A DNA stretch of 5,100 nt, taken from assembly GCA_015520785.1 (NCBI GenBank), contig WAPJ01000073.1, forward strand, positions 1-5,100, written 5' to 3'. A model generated the notes under the pieces. The model was not told where the DNA came from, did no database searches, and saw only the letters and a list, made by a program, of their open reading frames with translations. Position 1 is the first letter of the stretch, and each line of letters begins with the position of its first letter. Shown here piece after piece: positions 1 through 5,051 of the stretch. Source of the DNA: Candidatus Woesearchaeota archaeon. GTDB taxonomy: Archaea > Nanobdellota > Nanobdellia > Woesearchaeales > WAPJ01. The position numbers were made by a program, and so were the translations under genes.

Positions 1-250
1 CAGGAGTTGCTCCGCGTTCAGCCCCTCCCTTCTTCTCATCTTGACGTGCATCTCCAGCATCATCCGCTTCGCGAGCACTCACTTGAGCATCCTCAAGCGT
101 TTCAAGCTTTTCAACCTCGCTCGTCACGAGGCGAATATTATACCCATTATCAAGCTTGAGCGTTACCGCGTGATTATCACGGCTGATCAGGAGTCCTTCA
201 AGCTGCAAGCCATCCCTCGTGATAACATGGACGCGTTGGAACAAGCCCAT
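1..250 (-). CDS. gatD: Glutamyl-tRNA(Gln) amidotransferase subunit D, N-terminal part (partial, runs off left edge)
   Basis: An open frame on the minus strand begins at an ATG at 250 and continues without a stop through the left edge, giving 83 visible residues. Residues 7-22 (VHVITRDGLQLEGLLI) and 31-39 (LKLDNGYNI) match the small Tudor-like beta-barrel domain at the N-terminus of archaeal GatD; the LxNGYNI string is characteristic. In the family, GatD is the asparaginase-like subunit that releases ammonia from glutamine or asparagine and passes it to GatE, which converts Glu-tRNA(Gln) to Gln-tRNA(Gln) in the cytoplasm. From residue 50 on, the chain is a charged, Ala/Asp/Glu/Lys-rich linker that should lead to the asparaginase domain, which lies outside the window. 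The gene starts 15 bases after the NMD3-like stop codon and is probably co-transcribed with it. No good Shine-Dalgarno site precedes the ATG. The identification rests on the barrel domain alone. Confidence 0.82.
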   Translation of the reverse strand, partial: MGLFQRVHVITRDGLQLEGLLISRDNHAVTLKLDNGYNIRLVTSEVEKLETLEDAQVSAREADDAGDARQDEKKGGAERGATP

Positions 251-265
251 GCGAAGCGTGCACGC

Positions 266-1222
266 TCACGTTTTTTTAGAATCTTCCGCTTTCCGCAGAA
301 TGTACGCTTGACCCTCATATTCAACCATGATCACACGATCCCCCGGCTGAAGGCTGAGCTTCTCAACCAGCAGGGCAGGCTGAGGCTGCCAGTCCTCACC
401 GAGAATCTCAACGCGCGGTCTGACCCGGAGGACTTCGCGCTCCTCCTCCCTGAGGATGTGGAAGCGTCCAGCCTCGCGGAGGAATACTTTGCGCTCACGC
501 CCACCCCGGAGGGGCTTGAGAATGAGACTCCCCCCCTCGCGACGCACGATCCGCCACGGCTGATCCTCATAGATGATAATACTCCCAATCGTGAACGGGT
601 ATTGTTTGAACGTGACAGTGACACGCTTCTTCTCCCTGCTCGTCTGCCGGTCACGCGTATGCAAGGTACTACTCACGCGCGCCTCGCCAAGATACTTCCT
701 CTCCAACCGGTGGAGCATCTGGACTGCTGCCTTATTACTCGTCACCTTCCAGTCAATCCGACGCCCCTGCTTATCCTGCTTCTCCTCCTTAATTATTCCT
801 CCCGCTTCGCGGAGATAGCGGCGCGCGTCACGCACAACCTCCGGCGTCACATTCCGCAATTGGACGAAGCCTTCAAAATAATGACTCTTCAGCTTATTGC
901 AGGAAGGGCAGATCGTATTCACGAGACGTAAAGGAATGCGTGTTTCAAACGCGTCACCCTGATCATACACGGTGAGGATAACCGTTATGCGCTTCGGCAG
1001 GCGATCCTGTTCAAACGCGTCTTCAGGCTCCCAGCGTGCAGCCTGCCACTGGCTCGCCCTGAGCTTCCCAAGGCTTGACGCGTGCTTGAACACTTCCTTT
1101 ACGGCTTGCCTTGGCTTAAGCTTCCGCCACTTGCCTTCCAAGCGGAAACGCTTACACGCCACGCAGCGTTCAAGCACAAGCCTGTCCTCATCAACGCTAA
1201 TCTCAAAACCATCCTCACGCAT
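266..1222 (-). CDS. Archaeal NMD3-like ribosome biogenesis protein lacking the first zinc site
   Basis: This 318-residue protein resembles NMD3, an adaptor that in eukaryotes binds the 60S subunit and mediates its export, and in archaea presumably acts in late large-subunit assembly. The sequence shows a CxxC pair at residues 20 and 23 (ERCVACKRFRLEGKW) and a second at 105 and 108 (ICPSCNKLKSHYFEGFVQLRN). The Cys-rich turn followed by Y(Y/F)E-x-x-(I/V)QLR is the family hallmark. Together the two pairs would form one zinc site. Archaeal NMD3 normally has two more CxxC pairs ahead of these, and they are absent here. Residues 200-310 contain short beta-rich segments (for example GSIIIYEDQPWRIV at 213-226) that could be the SH3/eIF5A-like part. 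The start is well fixed: an in-frame TGA lies about 12 codons upstream and a TATA-like box sits 28 bases upstream, implying a leaderless mRNA. The first gene of a likely operon with gatD. Confidence 0.8.
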   Translation of the reverse strand: MREDGFEISVDEDRLVLERCVACKRFRLEGKWRKLKPRQAVKEVFKHASSLGKLRASQWQAARWEPEDAFEQDRLPKRITVILTVYDQGDAFETRIPLRLVNTICPSCNKLKSHYFEGFVQLRNVTPEVVRDARRYLREAGGIIKEEKQDKQGRRIDWKVTSNKAAVQMLHRLERKYLGEARVSSTLHTRDRQTSREKKRVTVTFKQYPFTIGSIIIYEDQPWRIVRREGGSLILKPLRGGRERKVFLREAGRFHILREEEREVLRVRPRVEILGEDWQPQPALLVEKLSLQPGDRVIMVEYEGQAYILRKAEDSKKT

Positions 1223-1243
1223 ACTTCTTCCGGGAGGAGGCGG

Positions 1244-1257
1244 GGTTTTTATACTTC
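1244..1257 (-). promoter_or_regulatory. TATA box and leaderless promoter of the NMD3-like/gatD operon
   Basis: The minus strand reads AAGTATAAAAACC, with the core TATAAAAA at 1253-1246 and a purine-rich stretch just upstream where the TFB recognition element would lie. The core centre is about 28 bases from the ATG at 1222, so transcription from the usual archaeal distance would begin at or within a base or two of the start codon. No Shine-Dalgarno sequence lies between box and start; the bases there are C-rich. The leaderless reading is inferred from spacing. Confidence 0.7.
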
Positions 1258-1284
1258 ATCCTCTTGGTGAGGGAATGATGCACA

Positions 1285-1378
1285 CCCTCCTTCTACTCTT
1301 TCCTCCCTTTTCCCTTCCCTTTCTTCTCCTCTCTTCTTCATCTTCCCTTCCTTTTCTCCAATTTTTCTCCTTCTCTTT
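1285..1378 (+). repeat. Low-complexity polypyrimidine (C/T) tract
   Basis: Ninety of 94 bases are C or T on the plus strand, interrupted only by A at 1295, 1340, 1360 and 1361, and there is no G. It is irregular CT/CCT/CTT sequence with no fixed repeat unit. It lies about 30-125 bases upstream of the NMD3-like TATA box, where the minus strand is pure purine. It could be a U/C-rich termination zone for plus-strand transcription, an unusual DNA structure (mirror-type pyrimidine tracts can form triplex), or simple compositional drift. Confidence 0.75.
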
Positions 1379-1462
1379 GAAATATTCCTTATCCTTCTTT
1401 TCTGAAGGAGTCTTATTGAAGGGGGATGAAAGATGTGCGGAGAAACTCCTGATCCTTTCTCA

Positions 1463-1486
1463 GAAGAGGAGGAGAATTGAGAATAC
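1463..1486 (-). terminator. Possible pyrimidine-rich terminator after the thioredoxin-like gene
   Basis: Directly after the TAG at 1490, the minus-strand transcript becomes U/C-rich for about 24 bases (ATTCTCAATTCTCCTCCTCT). Archaeal transcription often ends at U-rich stretches without a strong hairpin. The longest T run here is only two, so this is a weak candidate. Confidence 0.3.
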
Positions 1487-1489
1487 CAC

Positions 1490-2185
1490 CTAGCGGATAA
1501 TACTCCTACACGCATCGGGTGGCGTCTCATACGACGCGCATATCTCCCGGAGGAGGGCGGGCGTGCTCAACTCGCCCTGATAGGGCTTCTCGTTGAGGAT
1601 GATGGTGGGGAAGGTGGTGATATTATACGCTGCTTGCATGAAGCGGCTGATCGCATCCCGTGGCACGGAGGGATCATACGTGAAGACGAGCAAGCGATCC
1701 TGTAAGCGTTCCTTCAAGCCAGTGAGAATAATGCTTGCGCGTTCACACTCCGGACAGTCTCGCGTCTTAAAATAGAGGATGATGGCATGATCCATGCCAC
1801 ACTCATCCCTCCCCGCCCTGGCGAGGAGATAGTAGCGTGTATTCGCAATCCTGTATTTTCGCACGAGAATATTCGCTTCGAGCGTCTCCTCCCGACCCTT
1901 ATTCCGCTCGTATTCAAGCACTCGTCTGAGAACGGGATCCAGCTGCTTAAGGCTCTCATTCAACGCGACCCGTAGGCTCTCACAATACGCACTCGTATTC
2001 GCGAATGCCTCTTGTTGGAGGAGGAATGATTGGAGCTGGAGGCTTTCAAACGTGACCGTCTGCTCCTGCACCGCGGTTTCAAACGCGCGATACTTCCCCA
2101 GGTCGAGGAGCGTTCCCAGCAATACTCCTGAGAGGAAGAGGAAGAGCGTGACGCCGAGCGTGAACGCATACCTGTCAAGCCTCAT
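1490..2185 (-). CDS. Membrane-anchored thioredoxin-like protein with a CPEC active site
   Basis: A 231-residue protein with one N-terminal membrane helix (about residues 7-28), a helical, probably coiled-coil spacer (about 35-125, rich in Leu, Gln and Glu), and a C-terminal thioredoxin-fold domain (about 132-215). The domain shows the beta strand AIILYFK, the redox motif C144-P-E-C147, and the TTFPTIIL segment with the presumed cis-proline P193. It is therefore likely a thiol-disulfide oxidoreductase held outside the cytoplasmic membrane, with two or three positive residues at the extreme N-terminus favouring an inside N-terminus. Further cysteines at 68, 129, 216 and 226 could form structural disulfides. 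Similar anchor-coiled-coil-thioredoxin proteins are, to my recollection, common in DPANN archaea. The ATG at 2185 has a GTGAT Shine-Dalgarno-like element six bases upstream. It lies 37 bases after the glycosyltransferase stop, so the two probably form an operon. The substrate is unknown. Confidence 0.75.
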   Translation of the reverse strand: MRLDRYAFTLGVTLFLFLSGVLLGTLLDLGKYRAFETAVQEQTVTFESLQLQSFLLQQEAFANTSAYCESLRVALNESLKQLDPVLRRVLEYERNKGREETLEANILVRKYRIANTRYYLLARAGRDECGMDHAIILYFKTRDCPECERASIILTGLKERLQDRLLVFTYDPSVPRDAISRFMQAAYNITTFPTIILNEKPYQGELSTPALLREICASYETPPDACRSIIR

Positions 2186-2197
2186 CCCCTCATCACA
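2186..2197 (-). promoter_or_regulatory. Shine-Dalgarno-like site for the thioredoxin-like gene
   Basis: GTGAT (2196-2192 on the minus strand) is complementary to the ATCAC near the 3' end of archaeal 16S rRNA and stands six bases before the ATG at 2185, followed by GAGGGG. This supports internal-cistron translation initiation, in contrast to the leaderless starts nearby. A weak AATAAA at about 2218-2213 could act as its own TATA box but is much poorer than the others in the window. Confidence 0.5.
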
Positions 2198-2224
2198 CTC
2201 CCCATCCTCTGCTTTATTCCTTTT

Positions 2225-3496
2225 TTACTTCCACCAGACGCGTTCCCGTGCGAGCCGTGGCAGGCTCTTCAAGCTGACAAGCTTGAACGTGAGGATGATA
2301 ATAAAATACGCGGCGAGATAGGGGATGAGCGTGCCCAGGCGGATCGGCTTTTCACCCGGCATGACCCGCTTCACTGTCCTATAGGCGTGGATGATCCACC
2401 AGCCGGTAATGAGGAAGAGCATGCTGCTCGCGAAGAGCATACCCCCATCAACAAGATAGAGATCATAAACGAGATCCGTCAGGCTGAATGAAGGATCAAT
2501 CACGATCCCCGTAAGATAAACGGTTACGGCCTTCTTCACGAGCTGGGGGATGAGCGTCCCCGCGAGAATAAATGCCGCGAGGAAAGGCAGAATGCTGAGG
2601 GCGAAGAACATTGCGGGTGTGAGGAACAAGCCGAGATGCCCATGCTCCCGCTTAAAGGCGAGATGCTTATACGCGTACACGGTGATGAGACTGCCAAGAT
2701 ACCAGCGTTTCCGCTGCTTATACAATCCCCGGAGCGTGGCTGGTGTGTGTGTATACACGATTGCTTCCTTCTCAAAACGAAGCTTCCAGCCGTGGCTGAG
2801 CAGACGCCAGGCGATCTCCTGATCCTCAACGATCGTCTCCATGCTAAACCCGCCAGCCTCGCGTAAAGCCCTGGTACGGTAGACGCTGAACGGGCCGGGG
2901 AGGACGTTAATAATATTCAACCGGCTCATCGCTTCGCGGTAAATGCCGAGAATCGCATATTCTACTTGTTGGAGCTTCTGGAGGAGCGTGCGCGGCCTCG
3001 CAACATGCATGTATGGTGCTACCGCAGCAACGCGTGGATCAGCGAAATGATGCACCATGCGCTTCAATGCTTGAGGAGTCACATAGCTATCCGCGTCAAG
3101 ACATGCGAAGAGATCCGTCTTCGTATGCTCGAGCGCGGTGTTCAATGCTGCAGCCTTCCCCCGATTCTCCTGGCGGAGGATTGTAACGCGTGGATCATCC
3201 CCTGCTGCTTCCTTCGCGCGGAGCGCAGTCCTATCAGCACTCCCATCATCCACCACGATGACTCTGAGCTTCTCTTGTGGATAGTCGAGCCTGAGCACGC
3301 TCCGCACCGTCTCGCTGATGGTTTCCTCCTCATTCCACGCGGGAATCGCAATCGTAATACTCGGCAGCTCATCCTCTGGAATAGCTTTCTTCTCTTCACG
3401 CTCTTCCTCAGGATTAAGATACGCGGTGAGGAGGAAGACCGTATAGGCTGTGACGAAGAGATACATGATCCAGAAGAGGGCTTCCGTGACGAGCAT
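2225..3496 (-). CDS. Membrane-bound processive-type family 2 glycosyltransferase
   Basis: A 423-residue protein from the ATG at 3496. Residues 5-27 form an N-terminal membrane helix. Residues 46-270 are a GT-A glycosyltransferase domain: PAWNEEETI at 52-60, VDDGS at 82-86, the metal/nucleotide-sugar motif D134-A-D136, the acceptor-site ED at 224-225 (catalytic-base region) and Q261-R-K-R-W265, the Q-x-x-R-W signature of processive enzymes. Hydrophobic segments at about 288-317, 350-371 and 388-409 complete the membrane part. The layout is like that of PgaC, hyaluronan synthase and related GT2 enzymes, which build or extend glycan chains from nucleotide sugars on the cytoplasmic face while linked to the membrane. 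The polymer and donor cannot be read from the sequence. The frame stays open upstream to a TTG at 3550, but that codon lies too close to any TATA box, whereas the ATG at 3496 is 28 bases from one. The thioredoxin-like gene follows. Confidence 0.85.
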   Translation of the reverse strand: MLVTEALFWIMYLFVTAYTVFLLTAYLNPEEEREEKKAIPEDELPSITIAIPAWNEEETISETVRSVLRLDYPQEKLRVIVVDDGSADRTALRAKEAAGDDPRVTILRQENRGKAAALNTALEHTKTDLFACLDADSYVTPQALKRMVHHFADPRVAAVAPYMHVARPRTLLQKLQQVEYAILGIYREAMSRLNIINVLPGPFSVYRTRALREAGGFSMETIVEDQEIAWRLLSHGWKLRFEKEAIVYTHTPATLRGLYKQRKRWYLGSLITVYAYKHLAFKREHGHLGLFLTPAMFFALSILPFLAAFILAGTLIPQLVKKAVTVYLTGIVIDPSFSLTDLVYDLYLVDGGMLFASSMLFLITGWWIIHAYRTVKRVMPGEKPIRLGTLIPYLAAYFIIILTFKLVSLKSLPRLARERVWWK

Positions 3497-3518
3497 GCAG
3501 CGTGAAGAGACACGGTCC

Positions 3519-3528
3519 CTTTTAAAGA
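3519..3528 (-). promoter_or_regulatory. TATA box of the glycosyltransferase operon
   Basis: The minus strand reads CTTTAAAAG with its core at 3527-3520. The centre is about 28 bases from the ATG at 3496, the same distance seen at the NMD3-like gene, so a leaderless transcript is expected. This placement is the main argument for choosing the ATG at 3496 over the TTG at 3550. Another A/T-rich patch at 3534-3540 (minus TTAAAG) is a poorer match. Confidence 0.6.
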
Positions 3529-3560
3529 ACGTCCCTTTAACACGCTTCAACCAGGAGAAT

Positions 3561-3570
3561 CTTTTTAAAC
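3561..3570 (+). promoter_or_regulatory. TATA box of the plus-strand membrane-protein operon
   Basis: CTTTTTAAAC with core TTTTTAAA at 3562-3569, preceded by purine-rich GGAGAAT as expected for a TFB recognition element. The core centre is 28-29 bases from the ATG at 3594, implying a leaderless transcript. It faces away from the glycosyltransferase TATA box, whose core is 34 bases to the left. Confidence 0.65.
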
Positions 3571-3593
3571 CCTCTGGTGTTTAGGCGTGTCGC

Positions 3594-4160
3594 ATGGCGC
3601 TTGACGTCTCACAAGTCTTCGTCTGGATGGACCAGCAAGGCTTTCTGGACAGCCTCCTCCCCTTCTTCCTCTTCTTCACCATCATCTACGCGTTCCTTGA
3701 AAAAGTGAATATCTTCGGTGCTGAAGAGGCTGAAGCACGCAAGTTTAACGTGATCATCAGCCTCATCATCGCCCTCCTCGTCGTCATCCCCCACGTGGCA
3801 GGCATCTATCCGCCAGGAAAGGATGTCGTTGATATTGTGAATAAGAGTATTCCAGGCATCGTCCTCTGGACCGTGATCATCTTCGCCGTCTACCTACTCC
3901 TCGCCCCCACAGGCATCATGCCCAAGATCAGCCAGAAGCTTGAACTCTGGGTTGTCCTCCTCGCCGCTATCGTGGTAGGCATGATCTTCGCCGTGAACAC
4001 GGGTTTCGTCCCGCCCAACGTGCTCGGCTGGCTGAGCAGTCAGAGCGAAAACCTTCAAGTCCTCGCTTTTATTGCGGGCGTAGCACTCATCCTCTACTAT
4101 CTCATCACCCCCAGCAGTCCAGCGGGAGAAGCGGAGACGGGTTCAGGCGAGGGACAGTAA
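3594..4160 (+). CDS. Small polytopic membrane protein of unknown function
   Basis: A 188-residue, strongly hydrophobic protein with about five predicted membrane helices at roughly residues 17-36, 52-69, 86-104, 118-136 and 154-172. The first loop (37-51) is charged (KVNIFGAEEAEARK), two loops carry PPG or PPN turns (73-75, 140-142), and the tail from 173 is soluble and rich in Ser, Gly and Glu. There is no signal peptide distinct from the first helix and no catalytic motif that I recognise. The pattern of an N-terminal helix ending in a 'FLEKVNIFG'-like segment, followed by 'RKFNVIISLIIALLVV', resembles small membrane proteins that I recall as frequent in DPANN archaea and unassigned in function. 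It is the first gene of a likely two-gene operon, with a gap of 48 bases to the next start. The ATG is well supported by the promoter spacing. Roles as a channel, a secretion or pilus platform part, or a scaffold all remain possible. Confidence 0.8.
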   Translation: MALDVSQVFVWMDQQGFLDSLLPFFLFFTIIYAFLEKVNIFGAEEAEARKFNVIISLIIALLVVIPHVAGIYPPGKDVVDIVNKSIPGIVLWTVIIFAVYLLLAPTGIMPKISQKLELWVVLLAAIVVGMIFAVNTGFVPPNVLGWLSSQSENLQVLAFIAGVALILYYLITPSSPAGEAETGSGEGQ

Positions 4161-4197
4161 GCATTTCTCCCCGCGCGTGCCGGACTCCTCTTGAAAA

Positions 4198-4204
4198 GGG
4201 GATG
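4198..4204 (+). promoter_or_regulatory. Weak Shine-Dalgarno-like site that decides the start at 4209
   Basis: GGGGATG stands four bases before the ATG at 4209 and partly matches the archaeal GGAGGTGAT. No TATA-like box occurs 25-30 bases upstream, so this gene is probably translated from the mRNA of the preceding membrane-protein gene. The frame is open further upstream to a TTG at 4191, but that codon would start inside or before this site; the ATG is preferred. Confidence 0.4.
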
Positions 4205-4208
4205 CGTA

Positions 4209-4952
4209 ATGCTCCCTCCCCCTGAGCGAAGCCTCATTGAAAAGATCAGTCGGAAAGCGGCTTTTATCAAAGCCTTCCTCACACCCAGAGAACAGCGTGC
4301 GGTCGACCTCTTCTTCGGAGAGAAAACCCTGCGGGAAGCATACACGCTCATTCTTAAAGCGCGGATGGAAGGCTTCCCCCAACCCGAAGCGGAAGGCCTT
4401 ATCCGAGAGCTGAGAAGGACTGAAGCACACCTCCCCTCATTCCTCAGGCATCACACACATCTCCTCATTACGATTCTCTCATATCTCCCTAAGAAGATTC
4501 CTCCTGGAACAAGAGCAGTCAATACGGCAAAAACCCTTGAGGCAGGATTCACACGGTACCTCATCCTCACCTATAGTCTCCTCAAGGATATTATCCTCAC
4601 GCATGCGAATGACTTCGCCAGGCATGTTCAAAAAGCTGAACGCTTCACCGTGCTCATCCACGCCCTCACAGGGAAGAACGTTTCCTTCACGCCCGAAGCA
4701 GAGCGGCAGTTTGAAAAGCATGCGCGGGATGAACGATTTAAGATAACCGCTTTTGAGAAGATCGTCCGCTACCTGAAGGGTGAGGAACGAGCGCGGACAT
4801 ACTATGGGCTTATTGATCTCGGCAAGTCGCACGAGTATGTGCGCATCCTCCTCAAGCCCCTGCATGGCGCGTATGAGATCGTCTGGATCAGCACGGTCAA
4901 CGAGCATACGGCTTACGAGAAATTCCTCCGCGAAGCAGCACGAGCCGCATAA
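4209..4952 (+). CDS. Unrecognised protein; helical N-terminal region and possible RelE/ParE-like C-terminal domain
   Basis: A 247-residue soluble, basic protein from the ATG at 4209 (the frame opens to a TTG at 4191). I do not recognise the whole. Residues 8-155 appear almost entirely helical, with a bihelical-looking stretch at 25-70 (LTPREQRAVDLFFGEKTLREAY..), which could be a helix-turn-helix-like fold, and a hydrophobic helix pair at 83-93 and 115-131. Residues 157-243 have the order expected of the RelE/ParE toxin fold: a first strand NVSFTPEAERQFEKH, two helices (178-190), then strands around YVRILLKP, YEIVWISTV and a C-terminal NEHTAYEKFL helix. The RelE-like family cleaves mRNA or poisons gyrase. 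Whether catalytic residues are present is unclear, and no separate antitoxin gene is next to it, unless the N-terminal half plays that part. It probably shares a transcript with the membrane-protein gene. The fold assignment is an inference from pattern only. Confidence 0.7.
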   Translation: MLPPPERSLIEKISRKAAFIKAFLTPREQRAVDLFFGEKTLREAYTLILKARMEGFPQPEAEGLIRELRRTEAHLPSFLRHHTHLLITILSYLPKKIPPGTRAVNTAKTLEAGFTRYLILTYSLLKDIILTHANDFARHVQKAERFTVLIHALTGKNVSFTPEAERQFEKHARDERFKITAFEKIVRYLKGEERARTYYGLIDLGKSHEYVRILLKPLHGAYEIVWISTVNEHTAYEKFLREAARAA

Positions 4953-5000
4953 TCAGTCTCCTCATTCACACGCTCTCACCCGTCTCCTCTCTTGAAGAAC

Positions 5001-5051
5001 CTTCTCTCTTCTTCTTTTTCTTCTCTCTTCTCCTTTCTCATATCTTCTCTT
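5001..5051 (+). terminator. U/C-rich tract, probable 3' end of the plus-strand operon
   Basis: Positions 5001-5039 are an unbroken run of 39 pyrimidines, and only A at 5040 and 5042 interrupt the run as far as 5051. It contains CTTTTTC at 5014-5020. It lies 48 bases after the TAA at 4952. Archaeal termination at U-rich tracts fits, although the Ts are mixed with Cs. No strong hairpin is visible ahead of it. The rest of 4953-5100 is likewise pyrimidine-rich and has no supported gene. Confidence 0.4.

Larger units (their letters stand above)
1258..1489. other. Intergenic region between the thioredoxin-like and NMD3-like genes
   Basis: This 232-base stretch holds no supported gene. The open frames crossing it translate to low-complexity Arg/Lys/Glu or Ser/Leu/Phe strings that reflect base composition. 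It contains a long plus-strand polypyrimidine tract at 1285-1378 (described separately), a mixed-composition segment at 1379-1462, and a minus-strand pyrimidine-rich segment just after the thioredoxin-like stop. I see no tRNA, no rRNA and no convincing C/D-box RNA here; the few ATGA and CTGA strings are not placed as a C/D pair would need. Confidence 0.6.

Noticed and set aside
41..931. Long plus-strand open frame of 296 codons opposite the NMD3-like gene and gatD
   Set aside because: Its translation shows no recognisable domain, it is entirely antisense to two genes with conserved motifs, and no promoter or ribosome site supports it.
1410..1455. Candidate C/D-box small RNA (GATGAA ... CTGA on the plus strand)
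   Set aside because: The C-box match is poor, no terminal stem pairs around it, and there is no second D'/C' pair.
1457..1483. Inverted repeat TTCTCA...TGAGAA after the thioredoxin-like gene
   Set aside because: Only six base pairs with a 15-base loop and no adjoining T run; expected by chance in such biased sequence.
972..1493. Plus-strand open frame spanning the polypyrimidine tract
   Set aside because: The translation is low-complexity Ser/Leu/Phe caused by the C/T tract, and its first third is antisense to the NMD3-like gene.
1249..1530. Minus-strand open frame of 93 codons in the intergenic region
   Set aside because: It begins inside the thioredoxin-like gene in another frame and becomes an Arg/Lys/Glu low-complexity string through the purine-rich strand.
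2966..3505. Plus-strand open frame of 179 codons opposite the glycosyltransferase
   Set aside because: It is antisense to the catalytic domain with all GT2 motifs intact and has no domain of its own.
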